Below, piece by piece: positions 33,603-51,846 of a stretch of 64,000 nucleotides of DNA. The notes below the pieces were generated by a model that was not told where the DNA came from, did no database searches, and was given only the letters and a program-made list of their open reading frames with translations. How positions within the stretch are numbered: position 1 is the stretch's first letter; every line of letters begins with the position of its first letter. Source of the stretch: Gadus chalcogrammus (taxonomy: Eukaryota; Chordata; Actinopteri; Gadiformes; Gadidae); contig NC_079431.1 of the NCBI RefSeq assembly GCF_026213295.1, positions 15,537,482 to 15,601,481 of the forward strand, in the 5' to 3' direction. Made by a program: the position numbers and the translations under genes.

Positions 33603-34612
33603 GTGGCCGTGAGTGCAGGCACGTCAACCCGGCTATTGTTCATCAGGGACGCTCTCTCTGGCCGCGAGTTTCTTTGCAACACTGGGGCTCAGAGGAGCGT
33701 CCTGCCGGCTACGGTGGAGGACATCGCCCCTGGCGTCCACGGTCCACAGTTGAGGTCCGCTAACGACACACCCATCCGCACGTATGGTACAAAGACCGCG
33801 GACCTGTGCTTTGGAGGCCAGCGATTCAAGTGGGATTTTGTCATGGCCGACATCTCCTTTCCCCTCCTCGGCGCGGATTTCCTTTGTGCGCACAATCTGC
33901 TTGTAGGCGTGAAAAACAACCGCCTGGTGGACGCACGGACGTTCTCATCGTTTGAATGTGCCCGCGGTCGGGCGGCTTACGGCGGGCTCTCCAGCTCCCT
34001 CTCAGAGGGGGACGAATATCAACGCCTGCTCAGGGAGTTCCCCGGTATAACCCGACCTACCTTTTCCGCGGTCACGGCGAAACATGGTGTAGAGCATCAT
34101 AGAGATACCAAGGGCCCACCCGTCTACGCTAGGGCCCGACGACTCAACCCCGACAGGCTGAAAGTCGCTAGGTCGGAGTTCGCCAACATGGAGCGCCTGG
34201 GCATCATCCGCCGCTCGGACAGCCCCTGGGCTTAACCACTCCACATCGTTCCCAAGCCAGACGGCGGGTGGCGACCTTGTGGGGATTACCGCCGCCTGAA
34301 CGACGCTACCACGCCCGACCGCTACCCAATCCCGCACATCCAGGACTTCTCAGCACACCTGGCGGGCAAGCGGGTCTTCTCGAAGGTGGACCTGGTACGC
34401 AGTTACCACCAGGTGCCGGTGCATCCCTCGGACATCGCCAAGACAGCGGTGGTGATGCCGTTCGGGTTATTAGAGTTCCTGCGTATGCCGTTCGGGCTCA
34501 GGAACGCGGCTCAGACCTTTCAGCGGTTAATGGACTCGCCGCTCAGGGAGATGCCCTTCGTTTTCGTGTATTTGGACGACATCCAAATACACACACAATG
34601 CTGGCAAGTCTA
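33603..34612 (+). pseudogene. Gypsy protease and reverse transcriptase, broken
   Basis: The protease segment reads LCNTGAQRSVLP where an Asp-Thr-Gly triad is expected, so the catalytic Asp is Asn; later FPLLGADFL is normal. The frame stops at 34,233 just before the RT start (HIVPKPDGG is in the next frame), which continues to the YLDD catalytic motif (about 34,571). Directly after it, sequence jumps to the end of RNase H (NVVADCLSRT), so the rest of RT and nearly all of RNase H are deleted. Confidence 0.8.
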
Positions 34613-34614
34613 AC

Positions 34615-37297
34615 GTGGTCGCAGACTGCCTCTCGAGAACGGTCATCGGGGCTGTCCAACTGGGCCTGGATTACGTCTGCATGAGAGTGGACCAGGCCTC
34701 CGACCATGGGTTCCAGGCCCTGAGGGATTCGGACACGGGATTGCGCCTGGAGGAGGTTGCGGTTCACGGCTCGGACGTGAGGCTATGGTGCGACGTCTCC
34801 ACAGGCCAGCCTCGACCGCTGGTCCCGTTGTCCTGGCGCCGGCCCGTTTTTGAGGCGTTGCATGGCCTTTCCCACCCCGGCAGGAAGCCGTCTGTGAAAT
34901 TGGTTTCCCAGAGGTTTGTGTGGCAGGGACTGAGAAAGGACGTTAGTGCTTGGGTCAGCTCATGCGTTGACTGTCAACGGTCCAAAGTGCACCGCCATAT
35001 TAAGGCCCCCCTTGGAGAGTTTACTGTTCCCGAAAGGAGGTTCGACCACGTCAACGTCGACCAGGTGGGACCGCTTCTCTCCTCTCACGGGTTCACCTAC
35101 CTCTTCACCATGGTCGACAGGACGACCCGCTGGCCTGAAGCTGTTCCCCTCTCCTCGACGTCGGCTTCTGACGTGGCACGCGCGTTCATCGGCACTTGGG
35201 TCGCGCGCTTTGGGACTCCTTTAGACCTCTCCTCGGACCGGGGCTCGCAGTTCACCTCGGAACTCTGGAACGCGGTGGCTGAGGGGTTGGGGGTCAAGCT
35301 GCACCGCACTACCGCCTATCATCCCCAGGCAAACGGCTTGTGCGAACGTTTCCACCGTTCCATGAAGGCAGCCCTACGGGCCAGCTTGAAGGACGGCGAC
35401 TGGGTGGATAGGCTGCCATGGGTGATGCTCGGCCTCAGGTGCGCCCTCTTCGGCGGAGCTGGTCTACGGGCAGGCCCTACGAGTGCCAGGCGATTTTATT
35501 CCTGACGCCTCGGTTCCTGGTAAAGTCTACTCCAAGGTGCTGGAAAGGAGGGTTCGGCCGATCGTCGAACCTCAGATTGAAGAGGAACAATGCGGTTTTC
35601 GCCCCGGACGTGGAACTACGGACCAGCTCTTCACTCTCGCAAGGATCCTGGAGGGGGCCTGGGAGTATGCCCATCCGGTCTACATGTGTTTTGTGGATCT
35701 GGAGAAGGCGTATGACCGGGTCCCCCGGGAGAAACTGTGGGAGGTGCTGCGGGAGTATGGGGTAAGGGGGTCTCTCCTCAGGGCCATCCAATCTCTGTAC
35801 TCCCAAAGCGAGAGCTGTGTTCGCGTTCTCAGTGGGTGCTGGTCTCCGCCAGGGCTGCGCCTTGTCACCAATCCTGTTTGTGATATACATGGACAGGATA
35901 TCGAGGCGTAGTCGTGGTGGGGAGGGGTTGTAGTTCGGTGGTCTGAGGATCTCGTCACTGCTTTTTGCAGATGATGTGGTCCTCATTGGATCATCGGCCT
36001 GTGACCTTCAGCACTCACTAGATCGGCTGGCGGCCGAGTGTGAAGCGGCTGGGATGAGGATCAACACCGCTAAATCTGAGGCCATCACTCTTAGCAGGAA
36101 ACCGGTGGATTGCTTACTCCGGGTAAGAAATTAGTCCTTAGCCCAAGTGAAGGAGTTCAAGTACCTCGGGGTCTTGTCCGCAAGTGAGGGTACTATGGAG
36201 CGTGAGATTGGCCGGAGAATCGGAGCAGCGGGGGCGGTATTGCGTTCGCTTTACCGCACCGTTGTTACGAAAAGAGAGCTGAGCCGCAAGGCAAAGCTCT
36301 CGATCTACCGGTTGATCTTCGTTCCTATCCTCACCTATGGTCATGAGGGTTGGGTGATGACCGAAAGGACGAGATCGCGGGTACAAGCGGCCGAGATGAG
36401 TTTTCTCAGAAGGGTGGCTGGCGTCTCCCTTAGGGATAGGGTGAGGAGCTCAGCCATCCGTGAGGAACTCGGATTAGAGCGGCTGCTCCTTTACTTAGAA
36501 AGGAGTCGGCTGAGGTGGTTCGGGCATCTGGCAAGGATGCTCACTGGGCGCCTCCCTTGGGAGGTGTTTCAGGCACGTCCAGTGGGGAGGAGACCTCGGG
36601 AAGACCCAGGACTAGGTGAAGAGATTATATCTCAACACTGGCCTGGGAACGCCTCGGGATCCCCCCGTCAGAGCTGGTCAATGTGGCCCGGGAAAGGGAA
36701 GTCTGGGGCCCCCTGCTTGAGCTGCTCCCCCCGCAACCCGACCCCGGATAAGCGGATGACAATGAGGATGAGTAGGACGCCTCGGTTCCCTGGTCAGCGG
36801 CCAGACAACGTTCCTCCCTGCAAGAAACCGCTAAGGTTTTCGCGCTTGTTCCCACGTCGCAACACGGCACTCCCACTTTCCGCATGCCCCCCGATCTGCG
36901 CACGGTGGACTATGTTTTCATTCGCCACGACGCCCACCGTGGTTCCCTACGCCCTCCTTACGATGGCCCGTTCAGGTTTTTGAGCCATGGAGACAAGTGC
37001 CTGGTGGTGGACGTCGGGGGTAGGCATGAGACCGTTTCCTGGGATAGGGTTAGGCCGGCTAACGTGGACATTTCCAGACCGGTGGAGGTGGCGCAACCCC
37101 CACGCCGGGGACGCCCGCCTGCGCCGCGCCGTGCGCTGGCCGTTGAGACTCCAGCGACCTTGTTGACCCCCGGGACCTCCGGGGTGGTGGACGGCGCTGA
37201 CGTGCCTGCTGCTTCCTCTTCCTCTGCCCCTGTCATCCGCTCGAGACGGGGTCGGGTCGTCGCCCCTTTCCGTCACGAGGACTTTGACTATGGGTGA
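34615..37297 (+). pseudogene. Gypsy integrase, interrupted by a LINE
   Basis: The N-terminal zinc-binding HHCC region (GLSHPGRKPSV to SSCVDCQRSK), the catalytic core (FTMVDRTTRWPEA; DRGSQFTSELW; TAYHPQANGLCERFHR) and PWVMLGL are open to about 35,445. The frame then breaks and a Rex3-like LINE occupies 35,521-36,775. The C-terminal part resumes at 36,776 (VDYVFIRHDAHRGSLRPPYD) and ends at the TGA at 37,295. The polypurine tract ttctgggggggctt precedes the 3' LTR. Confidence 0.8.
35521..36775 (+). pseudogene. Rex3-like (RTE clade) LINE fragment
   Basis: RT motifs EEEQCGFRPGRGTTDQLFTL, MCFVDLEKAYDRVPREKLWE and, past frame breaks, SLLFADDVVLIGSS (about 35,957) and EEFKYLGVL (36,147) are followed by the Rex3-type C-terminal region (RKAKLSIYRLIFVPILTYGH; MTERTRSRVQAAEMSFLRRV). 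It is 5'-truncated and ends in a GATGA-type tail. The flanking gacgcctcggttcc-tgg (35,504-35,520 and 36,776-36,793) is a ~17-bp target duplication inside the Gypsy integrase. Confidence 0.88.
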
Positions 37298-37313
37298 ATT
37301 CTGGGGGGGCTTG

Positions 37314-37504
37314 TGTGGTGGTTAACATAATTCACCCACGGAACTATGGGTGGGGGGGGTGTTTAGCACGGACCCTTTTAGCGGACGGAACGACCTTCCA
37401 GTTCAGTCCGGTTTTGACATTACGAATGAACGTCTTTTTGTATTGTGTTCATTCAAACTTTGTGCTGGATACTCCGCCTCCGACTCCCGTCTCTCGGCAC
37501 TACA
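37314..37504 (+). mobile_element. 3' LTR of the Gypsy element
   Basis: 191 bp, same ends as the 5' LTR, followed by the target duplication GTAC (37,505-37,508). A handful of differences from the 5' LTR indicate a fairly young insertion. Confidence 0.9.
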
Positions 37505-38322
37505 GTACCCTATTTTAAGTCCACTATATAGTGCCCTATATAGTGGACCACTGAGAATTCGAACACCCTACAAAATGGCGTGCACCCTATTTAGTGCACT
37601 ACATCCATGATAGGGAACGATTTCGAACACAGCTCTGTCTGAGGCTGGGCCAACTACGGTGCGCATGCGCATTTCTGTTAGGTTAAGTTGGGTTAACGGG
37701 TTTGGGGTCTTTATTGTTTGTGTGTTGTTTATTGTGCGTAGTGTTGCCGCCACCGTTACCGAGACTTGCATGTCCGTTGGTTGGGTGTGTGGTGCGCTGT
37801 GTGTTGCGGATGTGTGTAAAATAATGGCAGCTCTCGGGATCGTGCGGTGTATGAGGCACGAGAGTTGCGTCACCTTTTAACCTGGGCTCCCGTCTCGTGC
37901 AGAACAAGTTTGACCATAATGTCAAACTTGTTCTGCTCTTTGGTTTGCTGCATTTAGACAGCGATTCTCTGCTGCTGAACTAGCTACATGTTGCTTGTTC
38001 TATTGCTGTCTGGCATTCAGAAATGTAAAATGGAAGTTTCAAATTATTAATTTTAATAAAGTGAACTTAATACTCGTTTTGCATTCTTTGAATATATATA
38101 TATTTTTTAAATAAAATTAACCTTAATTTGAAATATTAAGTTAACACCCCTGAATTATTTTTTTTAGTTTGTAAAATCTAAAAATCTTAGTTGGTATAAC
38201 TCTAACTTTCAAGTTTGTCTAAAGAAGAAAATCACGTTTTTGATGGGCTCAAAACTCAAAAATTGATTGCAGTAAGTTGCCTTGCAATTTTGAGTTTGCC
38301 CAACTTTTTATTTTTTACAGTG

Positions 38323-39360
38323 AAACAGAAAATTCACATTATTATTAAACATATCACGTGTGGTTAATCTTTAAATGAGATATTTAAATGTAGCAGAACA
38401 GAAAACATTAATGTTGCTTTAATTAAACATTTTATAAAATGTAAAAGATTACAACGTTTTTACATTGCATAATTCTTATATTCGTTATGGTATTCCTCGT
38501 AATGAAAAGGCTGAAAACCACATCGAGGTAGGCCTACTTCAGTTTTGACTTTGGTCCAACTATTTATTGGAGTCATATGACCTTTGGCAGACCATGAATA
38601 TTAATAACCCTAATGTAACATGACATGAGGAAATAAGTATTGAGAGGAGATCGAAGAACATATTGGTCTTGATGCATTCACTTGTTAACAACTAGGTAAC
38701 AGAATGATTGACATCCACAAACCAAAGCACTTACTCTATAAAGGGTCTTTCTCTCCATAAATGTAAATGCCTCTGGTGAATATAAAGCTGAAGGACTCAC
38801 CTGAACTTTAAGTTGGCATGAAGCACCAGCAGGAACACCAGCTGCCCAGAGGACGGCATCATTCTGCCACTGTGTTTGGTACTTCGACAGACGATTGGAC
38901 AAAAGCGACCGTATTGGCAGATCACTGCTGTTCACTGAGACCGGCGACCTCTGTCATGTACAGGAGCTTTAATGATAACCGGCCTCTTTACAAGCACAAG
39001 TTGATTTATTACCATTTTATTATCTCACCACACTTTGCCTTGTAAATTATGGTGTGGCAGTCAATGTCAATGTGACAGTGAACAAACATATAAGCATAAT
39101 GTCTTTGATAGTTGGGTTGCATAGGATTCTCAAAGTGCATTAAAATATACTCAGATTTCCCGGTCCCTAAGAATGTAACTCATGGATGGAATTATAGGTT
39201 GTTTAGTCTGGAAACGTGAATATATGTTGTTTGCCTTGATACATAACTCGTATTGTTTGAGAGGGAGCTAGCAATCCGACTATTCATTAGGTTGAAGAAT
39301 GTGATGTTTTTATAAGCATAAAACGGCCATGATTCAATCTTTTATAACTATATTCCATCA
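38323..39360. other. Intergenic, nothing recognised
   Basis: AT-rich; small ORFs only, with no splice-supported exons or repeat ends seen. Confidence 0.5.
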
Positions 39361-39700
39361 CTGTAAAGGCATTACTTATTATTAGTTTGTAGTAGTGGTT
39401 GTAGTATTATTAGAAGTAGTATTAGTATTAATAGTAGTAGTAGAATTATCAGAGTCCCAGACCATTACAAGTTCAAGTTCAAATATATATATAATGCAAG
39501 ATCTGCAAAATGTAGAGTAGCGTGCAATGTTACAGTAGCAGTCTACAGAACAACGCACACACACACAAACACACACACTCAAGGAATGTCCTCCTGTGGG
39601 TGAAAGAATGAAGTATTCATTCTCTCTCTCTATCTCTGTCTCTCTTTCTCTGTCTCTCTCTTTCACTCTCTCTTTCTCTCTTTAACTCTGCTGACAGTCA
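39361..39700. repeat. Low-complexity cluster (TAGT, CA, TCTC)
   Basis: (TAG/TAT)n at 39,385-39,445, a short CA tract at 39,556-39,580 and a TCTC-rich tract at 39,618-39,690. Confidence 0.8.
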
Positions 39701-39714
39701 GACTATACCACCAC

Positions 39715-40110
39715 CATAATATAATAGAGATAGTGAGGGAGGGGATAGAGAGGGAGTAAGAGATAGAGTGGGAGAAAGAGATAGAGGGGGAGAGAGGGAG
39801 AGAGGGAGGGAGGGAGGGAGGGAGGGAGGGAGAATCCTTTATACAGGAGAGAGGAGGACAGATTAGAGAAAGAAAATTTGTGTGAGAAAGAGATAGAAAT
39901 AAGAGAGAGTGAGAGAAAGAGAGAGAGAGAGACAGAGAAAGAGCGAATCAGTGGGAGAAAGAGATAGAGAAAGAGAGAGATAGAAAAAGAGAGTCAGAAA
40001 GAAAGAGAGAATCAGTGAGAGAAAGAGAGAAAGAGAGAGAGAGTAAGCGAGAAAGAGAGAGACAGAGACAGAGAGAGAGAGAGAGAAGGGGGGGTTTAGA
40101 GAGATAAGGG
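39715..40110. repeat. ~395-bp purine (GA/GGGA) tract
   Basis: Almost pure A/G on the plus strand with (GGGA)n, (GA)n and (GAAA)n subtracts and few pyrimidines. It ends about 150 bp before the first coding exon of the melanoregulin-like gene. Mirror symmetry could allow triplex (H-DNA) formation. Confidence 0.9.
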
Positions 40111-40263
40111 GCGTGCAATACAAGTTATTAAATTACCTCTCCTTTTAGGGAATTTAGAAACAGCTAGGGTATGAAAACCTTGTCGCTAGCCTTGTTAGCT
40201 AGGTATGGCCATCGCTGGGCTGTCTTGACATGATATAATCTATAAAGCTTTTAGTTTGCCCTG

Positions 40264-45909
<5,646 letters not shown>

Positions 45910-46131
45910 CATCTAGGTGGAACATATACTACTGAGAAACATTTATATCAAGTAGCCCTCTCATATGTATGAAGAGGTTTGGGTTGTGTGTGTGTGTGTG
46001 TGTCTTTTTGTGTCAGTGGCAACTCGACAGAGTTCCAACAAAAATCAAACCCCGCACAGACGCCGGTTAGTTACACCAACGTTGGATCAGTCAAATGTCA
46101 ATGTGAGTGGCGTGTGTGAGCGTGTGTTTGT

Positions 46132-46136
<5 letters not shown>

Positions 46137-46206
<70 letters not shown>
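46137..46206. repeat. (GT)35 microsatellite
   Basis: Perfect GT array; its complement (CA) follows after 88 bp. Confidence 0.95.
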
Positions 46207-46207
<1 letters not shown>

Positions 46208-46290
46208 CCAGCCACATGTTTCCCTGGGCCCGGTGCCAAGCTGGGCGGGGGGGGGGATCCAGTGTTGATGCTACAGATGGATGGACAACC

Positions 46291-47839
<1,549 letters not shown>

Positions 47840-47928
47840 GGAAGACATCTGTGGTAGAGTTTATGCAAATCAACATCCTGTGGGATTTTACCCTATGACT
47901 TTACTATCAGTGCATGACATTTGTATCA

Positions 47929-48032
<104 letters not shown>

Positions 48033-48350
48033 ACCACCACAAACCACAAACCAGAACACCCAGAGCATCTGTGTGAGCGTGAAGAAGCTATTTGCTAAGC
48101 TACAAAGCTCATGCTCTTTGTTTACTTGAGTTCAACAGAATGAGAACAAGAGACAATAGTAGAAATGAGAAACATAACAGCCCTTCTCTGATTCTACACC
48201 CTGGAGGACTCCCCACTAGCTCACTCTCTTTCTCTCTATCTCGCTCTCTATTCTCTCTCTCTCTCATCCTCTCTCCTATCTCTCTCACTTTCATTCCCTC
48301 TCTTTCTCTCTCTGTGACGTAAAGAGAACATCAAAACAACAACACTTGTA

Positions 48351-48351
<1 letters not shown>

Positions 48352-48408
<57 letters not shown>

Positions 48409-48416
48409 GGGGGGGA
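48352..48416. repeat. (GT)n followed by a G run
   Basis: GT array (48,352-48,406) ending in about 9 G residues. Confidence 0.95.
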
Positions 48417-48621
48417 ATTCCTGAGATTTCAATGTGTTTTACCTATATTGACAGACTAATATGATTATGACATTTGGAAACACCGGTTTGCTTGTAAGCT
48501 TTCAAGGGAAGGGACCAAAACATACCATCTTCTGTGGAATTCAAAAGGAGACCATTTTGTTTTCTGTTCTGTCATGTTCTATGTGTGTGTTTCTGTTTGT
48601 TTGCGTGTGTGTTTGTGGATA

Positions 48622-48623
<2 letters not shown>

Positions 48624-48716
<93 letters not shown>
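48624..48716. repeat. (GT)46 microsatellite
   Basis: Perfect GT array. Confidence 0.95.
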
Positions 48717-48719
<3 letters not shown>

Positions 48720-49400
48720 TCGCCATAATAAAAACAATTCCAAGACACTATTTTGTCTATTTGCAACTGTAACTAATGAAGTTTTCTACCTATTTAGTGC
48801 TTTGTGTTACGTCATTATTCAAATGGGAATAGGGTCAAACCAGTGAATAAAATACTATAATTCATAATAAGTATAATTATGGTAGTTTTATTTTAATGCA
48901 TATATACTTTATTTAAATTTAAATTTTCTATAGACCTATTTGTACTTCCTTTACTGTATTTGACGTGGGATGTCTATTGTCTATGTTCAACAAATACGTA
49001 TTGTATCATGCATTATGTTGAAAAGAGCAATTTTAAGAGAAAGTATAAATTAATTAGTAGGGGCCTAACCTGAATCAGAATTATTAGTATAGTAAATTCA
49101 TCCACTCACGTCGTGGTGACTGCACTGACGTTTCAAACGAGAACAGGAAGCGACCCTGGTAACCTGGCAACACAAAAACCTTCATCGACCAATCACAGGT
49201 CTTCAATCGGCGCATTGATACAACCAAACTTAAGAACGAATTGATTCAAAAAGCCCCCATCGTCGATTTAAATTGGACCTGAAGGTAATTTAGAAATATC
49301 CTCCTATAAATCTAAATAATTAATACTCTGCAACTATTTAAATGCACATTAAATAACCAAGAGGGACTGTATTGTGGGCTGGCTGTGTCTTCCGGCGAGG
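48717..49400 (+). other. Upstream region of TENT5C
   Basis: No ORF of interest. Contains an AT-rich part to about 49,080 and then the presumed promoter-proximal sequence. Confidence 0.5.
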
Positions 49401-49413
49401 CTGTGGTTCGGCT

Positions 49414-49421
49414 TATAAATA
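49414..49421 (+). promoter_or_regulatory. TATA box of TENT5C
   Basis: TATAAATA preceded by a GC-rich stretch (ggttcggct). It lies ~160 bp before the first-exon donor, so transcription likely starts near 49,445. Confidence 0.55.
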
Positions 49422-49444
49422 CCTGCTCTCAGTCAGCTGCTGAG

Positions 49445-49572
49445 GACGAATTTCTACATTGCAGTCTGCTGCGGTTGTCTGTCTTACTGGATTATATGGA
49501 AGTATCGGCACGAATGCAAACTTTCCTCAGTCTTTTGTAATTCGACCTCTATCCGTGGAAGACTTTTGAACC
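49445..49572 (+). other. TENT5C: TENT5C non-coding first exon (5' UTR)
   Basis: Inferred first exon from about 30 bp after the TATA box to the donor GTATGT at 49,573. It has no in-frame coding role. Joined to the acceptor at 50,689 it leaves a 1.1-kb intron, matching the two-exon layout of vertebrate TENT5C, where all coding sequence is in exon 2. Confidence 0.5.
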
Positions 49573-50712
49573 GTATGTACCTTTTTATTCATCACATGGA
49601 GAAATGACCTGCTTTGGGCGTTTAAACCTTTCACGTGTCATGACATTTCTGCTGATTTCGCCTTTCTTGACACGTGATACCGATATCATTCCCCGGTTTA
49701 ACTTTTAAATGTTGGCGTTTTATGGCTCAAAGTGTTTTTGAGTTTTGATCGATAGATCTACCTAGTAGGCTACCCTTTGCTTTCGCGATTGTATGAATGA
49801 CTTCATTGATTTACAATGTAACCAGCTGAGCGCAGTGGTCAAGCCGGACGGTTCTTTATAACATGATATCCATGATGTGGTGCTATTTGACTTGTACCAC
49901 TGCTAACGTTGGTATGGTGTTTAGATGACATGCCTTTTTTTTTTATATACATTATCTTTCAACATTATGTAACGCAACTTAACATTTACACTCGGGCGTT
50001 TGGTGTCCACTAACTGGGTTTTGATATAAATGTGTCATTAATCACAAACGGGGAAATGAGGCTGACAGCGGTCATCAATAAATGAAGGCCGATACGGTTG
50101 GCATTCTTTGAATACCCGTCGTTTTGATTGACAATTATTTAATAAACAATAGTCGGTTGTCGTGTTTATTTAAAACGTGTGTGTGCCCGTCGCGGTTCTG
50201 GAACGGAAGGCTCGCGGCGTGGTACGCTCTTCTGGAAGCCAGGCGCCCCTTCGCCCCCCGCCCCTCCCCCCTACTCTGTTGCGCAGCCAGGTGTGTGTGA
50301 TGCGCGCGCCCCGTTACACACCGGTGAGCCCTTAAAGGTCAAAGGTCGTTCCCTCTTTATGATATATTGCGGTTTCCCTTTCTCAGAATTTGGCTACTAC
50401 AACACGTCCTATGGTATACTTTTATTTTGTATTGTGTGTGTGTGTATATATTAAGTGCATTCTTTAAATCAATAAGTTGAATCTTAATATTTTCGAAAAC
50501 AATTATTATCCCTTCCTCCCTGTTTATCAGAACTCTTAACTGGTAGGGTCTTGTCACCTTTGTACATGTCAATACTCCTTCAAAGCAAGTACGTTTGTAT
50601 TCTTTAAATCAAATCAATAAGGGTTGTATTCTATATGCATGAAGTTGTTAAATCGCTTGCGTTCTTTTTTTTTTCTTCTGTCCTGCCAGTTTATCTGCAC
50701 TCTGATTGGAAG

Positions 50713-51846
50713 ATGGCTACAGTGGCGACCAACCTGCTGTCCTGGGAGCAGGTGAGCCGCCTGGACGAGGTGCTGTCGGAGGCAGTGCCCGTGCACGGCC
50801 GTGGCAACTTCCCCACGCTGGAGGTGCGCCTGAAGGACATTGTGGCACGCGTGCGCTCGCGCCTGGAGCGCAGCGGCGTGCGCGTCAAGGACGTGCGCCT
50901 CAACGGCTCGACGGCCAGCCACGTGCTGGTGCAGGACGTGGGCTGGAGCTACAAGGACCTGGACGTCATCTTCCGCGTGGACCTGCCCTGCGAGTCTGAG
51001 TTCCAGCTGGTGCGCGACGTGGTGCTGGGCACCCTGCTGGACTTTCTGCCGGACGGCGTGAACAAGGAGCGCATCACGGCGGTGACCCTGAAGGAGGCCT
51101 ACGTGCAAAAGCTGGTGAAGGTGAACACGGAGCAGGACCGCTGGAGCCTCATCTCGCTGTGCAACAACAACGGCCGCAACGTGGAGCTCAAGTTCGTGGA
51201 CACGCTCCGCCGGCAGTTTGAGTTCAGCGTGGACTCGTTCCAGATCGTGCTGGACTCTGTGCTGGCCTACTACGAGCTGTCGCGGGCGCCCATGTCGGCC
51301 ACCTTCCACCCGTCCGTGGTGGGCGAGAGCGTGTACGGCGACTTTGGCGCGGCAATGGGCCACCTGCGGGGCAAGCTGATCGCCACGCAGCGGCCCGAGG
51401 AGATCCGCGGTGGCGGGCTGCTCAAGTACTGCAACCTGCTGGTGCGCGACTTCCAGCCCACGGACGCCGACGAGTTCAAGGCGCTGGAGCGCTACATGTG
51501 CTCCCGCTTCTTCATCGACTTCCCCGACGTGGGCGAGCAGCAGCGCAAGGTGGAGGCCTACCTGCACAGTCACTTTGTGGGCGAGGAGCGCTGCAAGTAC
51601 GACTACCTGATGATCCTGCGGCGCGTGGTGGACGAGAGCACCGTGTGCCTCATGGGCCACGAGCGGCGCCAGACCCTCAACCTCATCTCGCTGCTGGCCT
51701 TCCACGTGCTGGCGGAGCAGAACGCCATCCCCGACGCCTCCAGTGTCACCTGCTACTACCAGCCGGCGCCCTACGTGCGCGACCACAACTTCAGCAACTA
51801 CTATGTGGCCAACCAGAACATTCCCACGTGGTTGCCGTGCAACTGA
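50713..51846 (+). CDS. TENT5C: Terminal nucleotidyltransferase 5C (FAM46C), non-canonical poly(A) polymerase
   Basis: A single coding exon of 377 codons (human TENT5C 391). TENT5 enzymes add adenosines to mRNA 3' ends; TENT5C acts at the endoplasmic reticulum on mRNAs of secreted proteins, notably in B-lineage cells. Visible features: [10 protein letters not shown] (28-37), the nucleotidyltransferase motif NGSTAS (64-69) with catalytic KDLDVIF (Asp82, Asp84) and third acid in NVELKFVD (Glu158), matching D90/D92/E166 of the human enzyme; [34 protein letters not shown]; and the family end [19 protein letters not shown] and [11 protein letters not shown] favour 5C over 5A/5B. The ATG at 50,713 is the first in the exon after the acceptor (ctgtcctgccag, exon from 50,690) and has a good context (gaagATGg). 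The N-terminus is ~8 residues shorter than human. Coding GC is very high. Confidence 0.93.
   Translation: MATVATNLLSWEQVSRLDEVLSEAVPVHGRGNFPTLEVRLKDIVARVRSRLERSGVRVKDVRLNGSTASHVLVQDVGWSYKDLDVIFRVDLPCESEFQLVRDVVLGTLLDFLPDGVNKERITAVTLKEAYVQKLVKVNTEQDRWSLISLCNNNGRNVELKFVDTLRRQFEFSVDSFQIVLDSVLAYYELSRAPMSATFHPSVVGESVYGDFGAAMGHLRGKLIATQRPEEIRGGGLLKYCNLLVRDFQPTDADEFKALERYMCSRFFIDFPDVGEQQRKVEAYLHSHFVGEERCKYDYLMILRRVVDESTVCLMGHERRQTLNLISLLAFHVLAEQNAIPDASSVTCYYQPAPYVRDHNFSNYYVANQNIPTWLPCN

Larger units (their letters stand above)
32234..37634. mobile_element. Inner MITE (AGCTGTGTTCGAAATCG ends), split by a Gypsy element
   Basis: AGCTGTGTTCGAAATCGTTC at 32,234 is exactly inverted at 37,615-37,634. Subterminal cactatatag/tagtgcact motifs occur in both halves (32,262-32,310; 37,515-37,600). 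Removing 32,683-37,504 leaves a ~580-bp MITE. Confidence 0.8.
32044..38322. mobile_element. Outer MITE (CACTGTAAAA ends), split by nested insertions
   Basis: The left end CACTGTAAAAATGAAAACTT and the right end (ttttttacagtg, reverse complement CACTGTAAAAAATAAAAAGT) are inverted. Interior sequence near both ends is rich in caaaattg/aactcaaaa motifs. Everything between 32,234 and 37,634 is later insertion. Confidence 0.65.

Noticed and set aside
33633..33919. Minus-strand ORFs in the Gypsy element
   Set aside because: Shadows of the protease coding frame.
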